DNA from: Basidiobolus meristosporus CBS 931.73
Taxonomy: Eukaryota; Basidiobolomycota; Basidiobolomycetes; Basidiobolales; Basidiobolaceae
Assembly (NCBI GenBank): GCA_002104905.1
Contig: MCFE01000031.1
Coordinates: 62,001 to 126,000, forward strand
Direction of reading: 5' to 3'
DNA: 64,000 bases
Part shown: positions 21,464-33,884 of the stretch, in pieces
Layout: the number at the start of each line of letters is the position of its first letter
Numbering within the stretch: the first letter of the stretch is position 1
Translations under genes and position numbers: made by a program
The notes under the pieces: generated by a model
The model's database searches: none
Told to the model about the DNA's origin: nothing
Seen by the model: only the letters and a program-made list of their open reading frames with translations

Positions 21464-21928
21464 TCATGAGAAATATTTGTGATGATCCTGACACAAGGCC
21501 ATGACAAAATTAAAGTCCCACAACTAAGAGGTATTGATCATCTCTGTACACCATGCAAAGACCATTGAAAGATGATTGCACCCCAGATTTCACAAAAAGC
21601 TTTGTTGAAATTTTTCATCAAAGCATTACATGGGTGGCTTTTAATTAGTCCTTTGCCAATTTTCTCACTTTCTGATCCTGGACACTCAATAGCTGCCTAT
21701 GTTTGCTTACATTGATTGGCTGTTGCCTCCTCATCACACACCTTACTTCCTGACTCAACCAATTGTCTTACTGTTCATGCACACAAATTAATTTGTCTGT
21801 TGAAACCTCAGTTGTACCTCAGTTGCCAATTGTATTGACCTGTACAAGTCCTTACACCCAACATCAACATTAAGCCCAACCCTACACTCAACAAGCAACT
21901 CCATTAAAATCCACCATTCAATAAGTAT
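21464..21928 (-). repeat. D repeat, copy 3
   Basis: Starts 'tcatgagaaatatttgtgatgat', ends 'ccattcaataagtat'. Complete copy, about 465 bp. Confidence 0.6.
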
Positions 21929-22256
21929 TCCCTACAAAAAATTATTGCAATGATCCTATCAAAAGGCCATAACCAATTCTAAGTCCCATGACTAAGAGGT
22001 ATGGATCCCATCAGGACCCCATGCAAAGACTGTCAAAAATAAATCCACCTCAGATTTCACAAAAAACATGGTCAAAATTTTTCATCAATACAATACAAAA
22101 GTGGCTTCTGATTGGTTCTCTGCCAACTTTCTCACTTATTGATCCCAGACACTCTATCACCTCCAATACTTGTGTGCATTGATTGGCTATTGCCTCTTAT
22201 TCACACTCCTTACTTTTTGACTCAACAGTTTCTCTTACTTTTTATGCATACAAATT
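21929..22256 (-). repeat. D repeat, copy 4, truncated by a MITE-1 end
   Basis: Directly follows copy 3 in tandem (21929, 'tccctacaaaaaattattgc') and stops at 'catacaaatt' before AGACTTGTTCC. Confidence 0.6.
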
Positions 22257-22289
22257 AGACTTGTTCCACTGGATAGTACCACATATTGC
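22257..22289. mobile_element. MITE-1 5' end, interrupted by B1
   Basis: AGACTTGTTCCACTGGATAG and about ten more bases match the MITE-1 start, preceded by ATT. B1's LTR begins next. The other end of this copy is not recognisable after B1. Confidence 0.55.
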
Positions 22290-22643
22290 AGTTGAAATAC
22301 TGCTCAGCAGCTAAAAATTTACTTGACAATTCTGGACTAGTCTTGGTGACTACGGGACTAATTTACAGCTCTAAATATGCCACTATCTTCAGATCTTTAG
22401 TCCTATGATTATTCCCCTATAGTCAGGTTCAAATTAGCACTATTACTAAACATTATGTACTAACCCTGAAACTGTTACAGAATGCTCCTGAATATTGAGA
22501 AACCCTCCTTACTTAGTGTTACAGCTGTATTACTTCTACAAAGGTATAGATACTGAGCTTCTTTATTAATAAACAACAGCTCTACAATTATCACTATTTC
22601 TTGTGAAGTTCCTTATATCCAAGTCACTTCTTAAATTGCAACA
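22290..22643 (+). repeat. B1 5' LTR
   Basis: 354 bp. Starts AGTTGAAATACTG (TG end mutated), ends AAATTGCAACA. Contains 'aggtatagatactgagcttc' and AATAAACAAC, the likely promoter and poly(A) region also seen in the other B LTRs. Confidence 0.75.
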
Positions 22644-22658
22644 TGTTATGAGCCCTGA
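22644..22658 (+). other. B1 primer-binding site, initiator tRNA-Met anticodon arm type
   Basis: TGTTATGAGCCCTG complements most of the anticodon arm of initiator tRNA-Met, directly after the LTR CA end. Confidence 0.6.
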
Positions 22659-24068
22659 TTGCCTTAATCTATTCTAAAGATGACTACTACCAGCAAACAG
22701 AACAACACAAACATCTTCCCTGTAAAGGGGAGGCTTGATGGAAAGAACAACAGACACTGAAGAATCAAGATGTAGATCCACCTTGAGGAAAGGAAGCTTT
22801 GGAACATAGTAACAGGAAAAAAAGTTGAGCCCAAAGGAACAGCACAAGAAGTGGAGAAGTTTGAAGGGAAGGAGAGAAAAGCCTTTAATGCCATATGTAT
22901 TAATGTATAAGATTCCCTCATTGGACAAATCCATGCCTCAAATACTGCCAAAGCAGCATGGGAATCCTTAGAGAAGATCTTTCAAGCAAAGTTAGTTTCA
23001 AGCAAACTTTATTTAAAACAAAAGTTCTTCAACATGAGGAAGAAGCCAAATGATGACATGCTACAACTCATTACCAGAATGGTGACACTTGCAGAAGAAC
23101 TTTACAGTATTAATGCTGGTGTAGATGATGAAGAAAAGATACTCTGTCTGCTTTGCAGCCTACTAGACAGGTATGAGTCACTCACACTTTCTTTTGAAAG
23201 CAGTGAAGACAATTTGACTTTAGACTATGTCAAAGGAAGACTTCCCCATAAAGAACCCAGATATAATGATCAAGCAGAGAAATTTGAAGATAATGCTTTA
23301 TTCAGTTCAGAAAGACACTCAGAAAAGAAGGGAAAGCAACAAAACTAAAGAAAACCTGGTTGCTGCAACTATTGTAAAAAGCCAGGACACTGGGCAAGAA
23401 AATGCAAGAAGAAACAAGCAGACAAAAAACACAAACTAGAGCAGGCAAACCATATAACTGCTGATGAACAGTTACTTGTAACCGTACAAGAGAGTGCAAG
23501 TAACCAAAGTAATGAATGATATATTGACTCTGGAGCATCACAGCATATTTGTGATATAAAGGAGTGGTTCAGCAACTTTAAGACTATAATTGTAGGAAAG
23601 GTTTATCTGGGAGATAACTCTGCTTGGATGCTACTGCCAGAGGGTCTATACAGCTAAATATGGGCAATAGCTCAGGGGCAACAACAGCAACACTGACTGA
23701 CGTACTCTATGTACCTGAAATAGCTAAGAACCTACTCTCAGTCAGTAAAGCAACTGCTAAGGGACTGAAATTTGTTTTTACTAAGATGAGCTGCACAATA
23801 TGGAGTGAAAATGGACAAAAATTAGCTTTGGGAATCAGAGATCACAATATACACAAGTTAAAATGCAAGATCAGTGTACCTGAGTATGTCAACATTGCTG
23901 AAACTGATGAAACCAACTGGGATACATGGCATAGGAGCCTAGGACACATTGGGGAAAAGAAAATGAGCCAATTGGTGAAACATCAGCTTGTTTTGGGCCT
24001 AAAATACCCAATTCCAATCAAACTGAATGTTTGTAAGGGATGTTCACATGGCAAACAAGCTAGGCAAT

Positions 24069-24802
24069 AGACTTGTTCCGTTGGATAGTGCCACATTGAG
24101 CCATGAGTGCCAAATAGTGCCATAGTGTGCCTGAGAGTCATAGCAGACCTAAACTTGGCCACAGAGTATGGCATATAGTTCTTCATATTCATGCAAAGCA
24201 GCCCCTGTGTTTCACCTACGGTGCAGGAGAAAATCAATTTTTTAACCTTTTTTTTGGGATCAAAATTGTGCATGACATAAACAAGCACAGACAGACTGAA
24301 GATATGCATCTGGTACATAATACCCATGGCACTCTAAATCTAGCCCCACAGGCTTGTAGCATGTCACAAAAATGCATGGCACTATCTTGGTCCACTGGCA
24401 CTATCTGGCACTATAAGTGCTTTGTATAGGTTCTACTTTAGGGCTAATATTTAAATATAGTGCCAGAGAGTACCAGTGGACCAAGATAGTGCCATGCACT
24501 TTTGTGACATGCTACAAGCCTGTGGGGCTAGATTTAGAGTGCCATGGGTATTATGTACCAGATGCATATCTTCAGTCTGTCTGTGCTTGTTTATGTCATG
24601 CACAATTTTGATCCCAAAAAAAAGGTTAAAAAATTGATTTTCTCCTGCACCGTAGGTGAAACATAGGGGCTGCTTTGCATGAATATGCAGAACTATATGT
24701 TGCACTCTGTGGCCAAGCTTAGGTCTGCTATGACTCTCAGGCACACTATGGCACTATTTGGCACTCATGGCTCAATGTGGCACTATCCAACGGAACAAGT
24801 CT
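24069..24802. mobile_element. MITE-1 copy M2, palindromic, 734 bp
   Basis: AGACTTGTTCCGTTGG...CCAACGGAACAAGTCT with the perfect target duplication AAT (24066-24068, 24803-24805). The empty site is preserved in B5 ('gctaggcaatgtttcagg' on the minus strand near 51545-51562). Arms are about 345 bp with a short loop. Variant of M1/M3, with 'gagagtcatagcagacc' where they have 'gagaggt'. Confidence 0.88.
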
Positions 24803-26674
24803 AATGTTTCAAGAGCTCAGAAGGCATCAATACCACCAAAATACTGGCTATTGTACACTTAGACAAATGTGGCCACATGAGAACACTGTCCTTTGGGGCC
24901 AAGATATACTTTAAGACGTTTATTGATGACAAAACAAGATATATATTGGTGCTCTTCCTCAAAACAAAGGATGAAGCTTTAGTGGCATTTAAGCACTTCA
25001 AGAACATAGCAGAAACACAAACTGGGTGTAAATTGAAGGTACTACAAAGTGACAATGGAGGAGAATACTGTTCAAAGGAGTTTGCAAAATACTGCTCATC
25101 TACTGGTATACTTCAACAGACCAAAGTTACTCATACTCCACAGCAAAGTGGAGTAGCAGAACATCCAAATAGAACAATTGTAGAGATGAGAGGATCTATG
25201 CTACATGATAAGAGAAAGGACTACAAGCTTTGTGCTGAATCTGTTGCTAGCACAGTATACACCAATAAGAGATACCCAACCGCACCACTATATGATTCTC
25301 CACCCTTTCAGGCATATACAGGCAAAGAAACCAGACCTCCAGCACCTCATGATCTTTAGCAGTGGTGTCTTTGATCACATTCCTGACAAAAAATGCTCAA
25401 AGCTGCAACCAAAGAGTAGATTATTAATCTTTCTTGTGTATTGTGATGAAACCAAAGGGTATAGAGTGTATGATGGCAAAATTCAGAAGATGATCAAGAG
25501 CAGTGACATTGAATCTGGGGAGAATTCAGATCAGAGAGCCACTGAAATCATTGGCTGGCTGCCTGGTGATGCAATCAATACCAACAAAGAAGAAACATAA
25601 CTAATTCAGCCAGATAAGGAAGATAATTTAGGAAGACAATTTTACCAGTTCCAGATCAGAGCAGATTATCCCAGTTAGGAGATCTACCAGAATAATAATT
25701 GCCCCTGGATCCTGATGCAGTTGTCCAATGATTATGAAGAAGCTTATCTTGCCTTATGTGCCAAACCTGAGAATCTTGAACAAGCAATGCAAAGTCCACA
25801 TGCTACTATACAGCAACAAGCCATGCCTGAGGAGGACCAATCACTGATCAAGGCAAAAATGTGGGAACTGGTAAGCTTACCAAATGGAAGAAAGGCAATA
25901 GGATGTAGATGGGTCTACAAGGTCAAGATAATCTTAAATGGTACCATTGATAAGTACAAGGCTCTATTGGTGGCAAAAGGCTCTTCCCAGATCCAGGGAC
26001 TAGACTTTCAGGAAACAATTGCTCCAGTTGCCAAGTATAGCTCCATTAGGACAGTTCTAGGCCTGACAGCTGTACACAGTCTAGAACTACACCAAATGGG
26101 TGTTAAAACAGCCTTTCTAAATGTGGATTTGCAAGAAACTACATTTATGGAGCAGCCATAAAGTTTTACCACCCCAAAAGGCCCCCATAAGGTGTGCAGA
26201 CTTAGGCAATTGTTGTATGGATTTAAGCAGGCACCTAGAGCATGGTATTACAAGATTGACACTTATCTAGAGGGGATTGGGTTCATTTGTAGCACTGCAG
26301 ATCACATAATATATGTGAAACAGCTCAAAAAGAGTGTGACCATCCTAGTTGCTTATGTGGACAACCTAATAATAGCTACAAGTGACCAGGAGGCATATAC
26401 ACAGATGAAATCAGATCTCTTTAGTAAAATTGAAATGAAAGATCCTGGAAAACTGGGCTTTTTTCTTGGAATTGAAGTCAAATTTGCTATAGCTTTGCAG
26501 AATATTGTGCTAAATCAGTCCATGTTCATGAGGGATATTCTTGGATGCTTCAGAATGCAAAATTGCAAACCTGCAGCTACCCCTATGGACAATGATCTAA
26601 AATTGAGCAAATCTCAGCCAGTTGAGGTGAAAATGGCTCAAATATGGGTCAAAACCTTTCTCATCAGTCAACGA

Positions 26675-27745
26675 TGTAGTGGGGTGATAGTGACACCCAC
26701 TGACAGATGTGCTCATTCCCTCATTTTCTACTTCCCTATATCTCTACTACATTTATTTTAGTTTTATCCCATTTGTCTTACCCAATCAGTACTATCCCAT
26801 AAGCGGGTTGACTATCACACCTACTTACCTTATTGCATATGTTGCCCCTCACTTTATGTAAGATTACTAGCTATAGGTGCTTCTATATTAGGCAAGTACC
26901 CGCGCCAGTACCCGTGACACATGATCTACCCATGTCACCATCCCTAGCATTTCCATACCATATATGGTATCCCCATGTTGCACAGGTTTCAGAATACTGA
27001 TTCCTGATTGGTTGGATGTGCTGTGCATCTTAGAACTTTCTGGCACCTACTTAGAACAATCTTAGGTCATTCCGATGTCATTAAGATTTCTATTGATGTC
27101 TGGAACCTTCTGGAACACCATGATTAGTAATCACTTAGCCAGTGAGAAAAGTATATAAGGGAGGCTATCCCTCTACAACTAATCATCATCCCTTTTATCA
27201 ATATACCAACTTGTTGATTAGTGTGATCACTGCTACCTGCTGCTATCTGAACTTCCTACCCCAGACCACAGGATACTCCCAGGAAACCATGCTGACAGCC
27301 AACTGACCTTGGAGGCACCACTTGTGAGGAATACTCAGAGTAGGTATCTTTGATTATATTTGATTCTTTCCCAAGTTTGTTCTTGTACAGGCAAAGATAC
27401 TTTTCTGTCTTTGTAACTATTGACCACAGCTGAATTCTTATCAAGTCCCTGCTGGTGGAGTTTACAGTTGTTTTGACTTCGGAAGCTTTAGTATATTGTC
27501 ATCTCAAAGGATGCTGAACCCTGCACATACTTTTGTTAAGACGCCAACTAAGCTGGGGATTGTAGCTCAATAGTTTTCCCTTGACAAGCTTGTGGCTTTA
27601 TTCCCCTTAACATTAGATTAGAGACAGAACCCAAGTGTTCCTAGCAAGCTTTTGCCAGAGGTTATTGCACCCAGTGAACACCCCACACACAAAACACTTG
27701 AGAAGTGTTGGACATATCTCTCCCTTGGACCTATACACCACCTCA
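26675..27745 (+). repeat. E1: solo LTR, 1071 bp, in B1
   Basis: Starts TGTAGTGGGGTGATAG, ends CTATACACCACCTCA. Contains a TATA box (AAGTATATAAGGG at about 27148-27160) and poly(A)-like signals. The same length as E2. No internal region, so it is a solo LTR left by recombination. The target duplication is not clear. Confidence 0.75.
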
Positions 27746-27890
27746 ACAGCTGGTAGCCTGATGTACTTGATGGTGTCTACACATCCAGGCATTGCAGTGG
27801 AAGCTGGAGTAATCAACTCATGCAGAATTGCTAACCTGCAGCTACCCCCATAGACAATATTATGAAACTGGGCAAATCCTGGCCAGTTTT
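27746..27890 (+). repeat. Duplicated and shuffled piece of the B pol region after E1
   Basis: 'ctggtagcctgatgtacttg' (27748) recurs as 'ttggtagcctgatgtacctg' (27943), and 'aacctgcagctacccccata' (27834) is a second version of the stretch at 26568. B1 is therefore patched together from two B copies here. Confidence 0.55.
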
Positions 27891-28600
27891 AGGTAATAAT
27901 GGCTCATCTATGGGCCAGAACTTTCAATACCAATCAATGGTTGGTAGCCTGATGTACCTGATGGTGTCTACAAATCCAGATGTTGCAGTGGCAGTTGGAA
28001 TAGTCAGTCAATTCATGCAGAATTATGGATCAGATCAAATCTCAGCAGTTGAGTAGATTTTCAGATATCCCCATAAATAAGTATGGTACTAGAATACTTT
28101 GGAGCAGCTGATAGGCAAAAATATGATGGTTATAGTGATTCAGATTGGGGTAGGGATCTGATTGAAAGATGCTCAACCACAGGATATGTATTTTTTTATG
28201 CTGGTGCAGCTATTACTTGGAATTGCAAGACACAACCAGCATGGCCCTATCTACAACTGAAGCTGAATATATGGCTGCATGTTGAGCAACTAAGGAGGCT
28301 ATATGGCTAGAAAAATTATTCAACGACTTGGGTTTTTATTCAGATGAACCAACATGCATCTACAAGGATAATGAATGATGTATTTCATTAGCTAGAAATC
28401 CTACTACTCATGTCAGAACTAAGCACATTGATATTCAGCTTCTTCTAGTGAGGGAGGCTGTAGAAAATAACTTAGTAGAGTTAGTGTACTGCCCAAATAA
28501 CAAAATGGTAGCATATATATTGACAAAGCCACTAGCTAGGCCACAATTTAGGAATCTCAAGGAGGATTTAAGATCAAGAAACTATTGAATTAAGGGGGAG

Positions 28601-28968
28601 CGTTGAAATATTGGACTATTTGGTATCATTCAGCAGCAATAAATTTACTTGACAATTCTGGACTAGTCTTGGTCACTGTGGGTCTAATTTACAGCTATAG
28701 CTTTGTGCTTTCTTCAGATCTTCAATCTTATGATTATTCCTCTAAAGACAGGTCCAAATTAACACCATTACTAAACAGTATGTACTAACCCTGAAACTGT
28801 TACAGAATGCTCCAAAATATTGAGAAACCCTCCTTACTTAGTGTTACAGCTGTATTACTTCTACAAAGGTATAAATACTGAGCTTCTTTAATAATAAACA
28901 ACAGTTTAACTATTATCATTATTTGTTGATAGGTTCCTTACATCCAAATCACTTCTTAAATTGCAACA
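28601..28968 (+). repeat. B1 3' LTR
   Basis: 368 bp, starts CGTTGAAATATTGG (TG changed to CG), ends TTGCAACA. Clearly diverged from the 5' LTR, so the insertion is old. Confidence 0.75.
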
Positions 28969-29189
28969 AGTGCTGGCCCATTTATAGTACCAGAGCAATC
29001 TGGCACTGCAATTTCTACCATAATGCCAGTGGTATGGTATAGTTACTAGTAATGTTACTCAATCATACCTACGTTGCTCAGAATAGTGCTTTTCTTGCTT
29101 TATTTACTCTTCATAATGCACCAGACACATTTCTCTCAGTGGATGTTTACTTGTATGAATATACTAAGCATTAATAAGTATAAACTGAC
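28969..29189. other. Unassigned repeat-like sequence
   Basis: No gene. Contains TGGCAC and a 'taccataatgccagtggtat' run resembling MITE subterminal words, so it may be the decayed right half of the MITE split by B1. Confidence 0.25.
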
Positions 29190-29425
29190 TGAGTCCCGTA
29201 GTGGTATTGTTGGGTATCTCTTCTTGATGTATACTGCAGTAGCAACAGATTCAGCAGAGAACTTGTAGTCCATTCCCTTATCATGTGGCATAGATTGTCT
29301 CATCTCTACTATAGCTCTGCTTACATGTTCTGCTACTACATTTTGCTGTAAATATGTGAAACAATGGTCTATTGAAGTATACCAGTAGATGAGCAGTATT
29401 TTGCAAGCTCCTTTGAGCAGTAATC
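29190..29425 (-). pseudogene. B4: Copia integrase fragment
   Basis: Minus-strand match to the B integrase around 25080-25260 of B1 (the ILQQTKVTHTPQQ and TVYTNKRYP region). It ends where a B LTR begins. Confidence 0.6.
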
Positions 29426-29794
29426 TATTGCAATCTAAGAGGTGATTTGGATATAAGGAACTATCATGAAATAGTGGTAATAGTTGAGCTGTTGTTTATT
29501 CATAAAGTGGCTGAGTATTTATACCTTTGTAGAAGTACTACAACTGTAACACTAAGTAAAGAGTGTTTTGTAACATTCAGGAGCATTCTGTAACAGTTTC
29601 AGGATTAGTAAATACTGTTTGGTAAAAAGTGTTAGTTTGATCATCACTATAGGGGAATAATCATAGGATCACAGATGTGATTAAACTGGCAAAGGTAGGG
29701 CTGTAGGTTAGTCCTACAGTGACCAAGACTAATCTAGAATTATTAAGTAAATTTTAAGCTGCTGAATGTTATTAAATAGTCCAATATTTTAGCA
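29426..29794 (-). repeat. B LTR, minus orientation
   Basis: Starts TATTGCAATCTAAGAGG and ends TTTTAGCA. It is followed by AACTCCCTG, the reverse of a B polypurine tract, so it is a 3' LTR whose element body is lost. Confidence 0.65.
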
Positions 29795-29944
29795 AACTCC
29801 CTGTTTCTATACAATGCAATCAGCATAGCCAAGCTAATGTTGAAATAATTAGGAGTCCACCTAATTATTGATATATTATGAACTAGCACTTAGTGAAATG
29901 ATATATTTCAGATTATCAGCATGGAAATTAGTTTGTAAGATATT

Positions 29945-30677
29945 AGACTTGTTCTGTTGGATAGTGCCACATTGAGCCATGAGTGCCAAATGATGCCATA
30001 GTGTCCCAGAGAGGTCAAGTGAGCCTATACTTGGCCACAGAATGTGAAACATAGCTCTGCATCTTCATGTAAAGCAGCCCCTGTGTTTCACCCATTGTGC
30101 AGGAGAAAATCCATATTTTGACCTTTTTTTGTGGATCAATGTAGCTCATGATGTGTAAGAGCACAGGAGAGCTGAAGATATGCATCTGGTACTCAATACC
30201 CATGGCACTCTGAATCTAGCTCCTGTAGCTTGTATCATGTCACAAAAATGAATGGCACTATCTTGGTCCACTGGTACTATCTGGCACTATAAGTGCTTGT
30301 ATAGATCTTACTTTAGGGCTCATATTTAAATATAGTGCCAGATAGTACCAGTGGACCAAGATAGTGCCATTCATTTTTGTGACATGATACAAGCTACAGG
30401 AGCTAGATTCAGAGTGCCATGGGTATTGAGTACCAGATGCATATGTTCAATCTGCTTGTGCTCTAACACATCCTGCACAACATTGATCCAAAAAAAAAGA
30501 TCAAAAAATGGATTTTCTCCAACACAATGGGTGAAACACAGGGGCTGCTTTGCATGAAGATGCGGAGCTATGTTTCACACTCTGTGACCAGGTAGAGGCT
30601 CAATTGGTCTCTCTGGCACACTATGGCATCATTTGGCACTCATGGCTCAATGTGGCACTATCCAACAGAACAAGTCT
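29945..30677. mobile_element. MITE-1 copy M3, palindromic, 733 bp, inside F1 5' LTR
   Basis: AGACTTGTTCTGTTGG...CCAACAGAACAAGTCT with the perfect target duplication ATT (29942-29944, 30678-30680). The 3' LTR of F1 at 33635 shows the uninterrupted sequence, so M3 jumped after F1 inserted. Confidence 0.9.
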
Positions 30678-30922
30678 ATTTACTAATTATTAGGAATTAG
30701 AGAAGTACAGAATTTTAGGAAAATCTGAAACTTGTCCAAATGAGCTGAAACTTGGCACATGTACTCCTGAGACTCCCCTAATAATGACTAAATAGTCACA
30801 ATTATGTAGTTCTGCAACAAGTATAAATACTGTGTTGCAACTCAATAAAACATCAAGTGAGTATCATGTAAATCTTCTAATTCTCTAATTCACTTCCAAT
30901 ATATCTCTCTAATATTTCAGCA

Positions 30923-30936
30923 GGTTATGAGCCCCA
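30923..30936 (+). other. F1 primer-binding site, initiator tRNA-Met anticodon arm type
   Basis: GGTTATGAGCCCCA is identical to the site in A1 and A4 although the LTRs differ. Confidence 0.65.
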
Positions 30937-33524
30937 AGCTTGCTTTATCTTGGTTGTCTACTTTGCTCTAGTGCTGTGTCTTTATTCTGGAGAAAGACCG
31001 CCTGGTCTACCTGAAGTTACAAAAGACAGAAAAGTACTGCCGCTGCAAAGAACTGCTATATGGGATATATTGTTTTGGAGAGAGAGGCCTTTGCCCTTAA
31101 AGAAGACAGTAAGCAAAGAGAAAGGTCATATGTCAAGGAGATCATGTTGGACAAATTTCAAAAGTAATGAAAATGCAGAAGGATGAATCTTTGAGAAAAT
31201 GTGTAATCCCAGCAAGGAGTCAAGATCAATAAGGGGCATCTTACATAATATATGTATCAATGCTATGATCCTTATTATCACCACATGATGGATCTATATT
31301 GAAGATCCACAAGTACCTGGGTTTGGATTAGACTATTTCAGTCAATGAAGTGCCCATATTGCTGCAGTGAATTTACATAAGTCTCTAGTCACTTGAAATG
31401 AAATGATGCGCAAGCACTTTGATGCTGCCTGCTGCCCTAGTTTGGAGTTGGATTTGCTGACAGATATATGGATCAGCTTGCCCAAACTCTGAGGATCAAA
31501 ATGATATATAATACCTATATATTTGGCCAAAGATTAGTGATCTTAGATATGCCAACTTAGGAGTGGTACACATGATATATCAGTGGTACTATTTCCAGCA
31601 CCAATGAGCCTGAGGCTCTGTGAGACACTTATTAGATGAGCTACATGTCTACATCAAGTATCAGAAACAGTGGGAGGAGATATACCCAAATATGTTGAAG
31701 CATGGAATTTCTACCGCCATCAAGAAAAGTGCTACCGGAGACCTTGACCAAAGTATATGCATATAGTCTCTATATACACTATAGAGTATGCATGAAGTAC
31801 TATCAGGGAGTGTACTGGTTGCCCTACACTAGTACATATATCACTTACATACATTGATGAAGGATCATTTATATTAACATGGATCAGATGTTAATCATGC
31901 TATTTTGATCAGATCAAGTTACTTACAGCTCCCAGCTACGGGCCAAACTGCAATGATGATATCTGCCACTGAGATGCTGAGAAAAATGGCTTTTTAAGGA
32001 AGCTTATTTGATCAAATTTGATCAAGCCTGTGAAAAGTTATGCCAGATCAAAATGGATGACCGATTTGGTTGAAACATCTCAGAATAGATATGTTTTGAG
32101 GACAGGAGGTTCCTGAACACTCTGAGAGATCTAACAAACCGTGGATATGCTACCTGTATGGTCCAGATCTAGATCAATAAGGAAATTCTAGCAACCAGCA
32201 TCTTTAAGACCAGATATGGAACAAAAACCTACCGCCAATAAGTTGCCAGTTTCTAAATGGAGTTAGGTTATACCTAGGCCAGATCTGGACTATCTAGCAC
32301 ACTAGATATGATCCAGTTATCCTACCACATGAGGATAGTGGAGTATTGTTGGTAAGGAAAGCAGCAGAGCAGTCCATGAGAACCTACATACTCAGAGGCA
32401 ACATCACAATTACGGTGAACAATGGAGTCAACTTACCTGCAGTGGAGGCTAGAGAAGTGGTACCAAGGGCCCACTTAAGGGTTATAATGGGTCCAGAAGA
32501 TCATGGACTTGTCTATTTGCACTGTCAACCAAACTCTATGCTGGAAAGTTCTATCAGAAGTAACAGTGGCTTATCAGAGCCATTATGGTAGATTTACGCA
32601 ATTGGAAGGTGCCAGATCAGGTTGTACTGTTCAAGCGCAATAGTACATATGAGACCATATCTATCCTGTTTAGGATTAGGCCTCTATGAATAGCTGCCAA
32701 TCAAGCTGTGGTATGCTGTGATACCAAATCAAGCCTATCAAGATGCAAAGGGAAGATCTGAATACCGTAACAGTGATATCAGTCCAAGAAAGTTATGCCT
32801 AGATCAGAAGGATATATATGATCTACCTCAGTCAGTTTTAGATAGCAGGAAGCACCAGAAGATGTAGCTTCAGTGGGAGTACAATATCCCAGATCAGGAA
32901 TGAAGAAAAGCTAGGCTAGATACCATTGAAGGCACTAGTCTGGAAGAGGAAATACTTGGTCAAGCGTCAAAGAATAAGGCAACTACAATGCTGACCAATT
33001 GCTGGTCTCAGCAGATCATATATGGAGTATATGAGGAAAGTTACTATCCAGATCCAGTTATGGATATATGGAGGATAGTCTAAGTGAATTAGACTATAGA
33101 CCGGAACTGTGGATGATCCAGATCTACTGGAGAGAAGACCACATCCTAACTTTGCCAATTTTTAACCAATTTTACTCAAATAAGAAACAGCAGATAGCCT
33201 GAGAATGCAGCTCTTGGATGATGCAAACTATGCTGGGATTCAATCAGTATCTAAAAAGATTTACTCCAATCAAATTGATGACACTCATTCATAGATATTT
33301 GTAATGAGATCAGAGTTCAGACTCAAAGCAATTTGATCTGAAGGATGTAATTAACAGTATAGACTTATACTTAGTTATTACAGATAATATGCAATCCCTA
33401 ACATATATTGGAGAATACATTAGTCCAATAGGTTAGATGGTTAATTGCAGGTTTAATTTCAACCGCAAGATACACAACACCAAAGCAAGTTCATAAGTAT
33501 ATGAATATATTATGTGAGTGGGAG

Positions 33525-33873
33525 TGTTGAAATAATTAGGAGTCCACCTAATTATTGATATATTATGAACTAGCACTTAGTGAAATGATACATTTCAGAT
33601 TATCAACATGGAAATTAGTTTGTAAGATATTTACTAATTATTAGGAATTAGAGAAGTACAGAATTTTAGGAAAATCTGAAACTTGTCCAAATGAGCTGAA
33701 ACTTGGCACATGTACTCCTGAGACTCCCCTAATAATGACCAAGTAGTCACATTTATGTAGTTCTGCAATAAGTATAAATACTGTGTTGCAACTCAATAAA
33801 ACATCAAGTGAGTATCATGTAAATCTTCTAATTCTCCAATTCACTTCCAATATATCTCTCTAATATTTCAACA
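33525..33873 (+). repeat. F1 3' LTR
   Basis: 349 bp, TGTTGAAATAATTAGG...ATATTTCAACA, followed by target duplication GCTAA. TATA-like 'aagtataaatac' near 33770 and AATAAAACATC near 33798. Confidence 0.85.
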
Positions 33874-33884
33874 GCTAATGCACT

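Larger units (their letters stand above)
22680..28590 (+). pseudogene. B1 gag-pol (Copia), broken
   Basis: Gag begins at an ATG at 22680. The CCHC knuckle CNYCKKPGHWARKC lies near 23364-23410, protease YIDSGASQH at about 23520, pre-integrase WHRSLGHIGE at about 23925. After the MITE come the integrase core (SDNGGEY at about 25050), RT (GCRWVYKVK at about 25900; RT box YVDN at 26354-26365) and RNase H (YSDSDWG at about 28130; LTKPLARPQF near 28530). Stops and frameshifts occur throughout. The second Asp of the usual YVDD is Asn. Confidence 0.8.
22290..28968 (+). mobile_element. B1: Ty1/Copia retrotransposon, degenerate, with inserted MITE-1 and E solo LTR
   Basis: 5' LTR 22290-22643, primer-binding site 22644-22658, gag-pol relic 22680-28590, polypurine tract AAGGGGGAG at 28592-28600, 3' LTR 28601-28968. 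Target duplication ATTGC/AGTGC (one mismatch). M2 lies at 24069-24802 and E1 at 26675-27745. Confidence 0.85.
29838..33873 (+). mobile_element. F1: complete LTR element without recognisable coding capacity
   Basis: LTRs 29838-30922 (with MITE M3 inside; 349-352 bp without it) and 33525-33873, perfect 5-bp target duplication GCTAA (29833-29837 and 33874-33878). Primer-binding site at 30923, purine tract GTGGGAG before the 3' LTR. The two LTRs differ at about eight of 349 positions by eye, mostly transitions. The 2.6-kb interior has no ORF above about 80 codons. A short patch at 32181-32222 (EILATSIFKTRYGTK) recalls a reverse transcriptase FRTRYG block, but too weakly to assign. It behaves like a LARD-type non-autonomous element. 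Confidence 0.8.

Noticed and set aside
24069-24744. ORFs of about 100 codons in the palindromic MITE (24127-24429 and 24451-24744)
   Set aside because: The same peptide is read from both arms on opposite strands, as expected of a palindrome.
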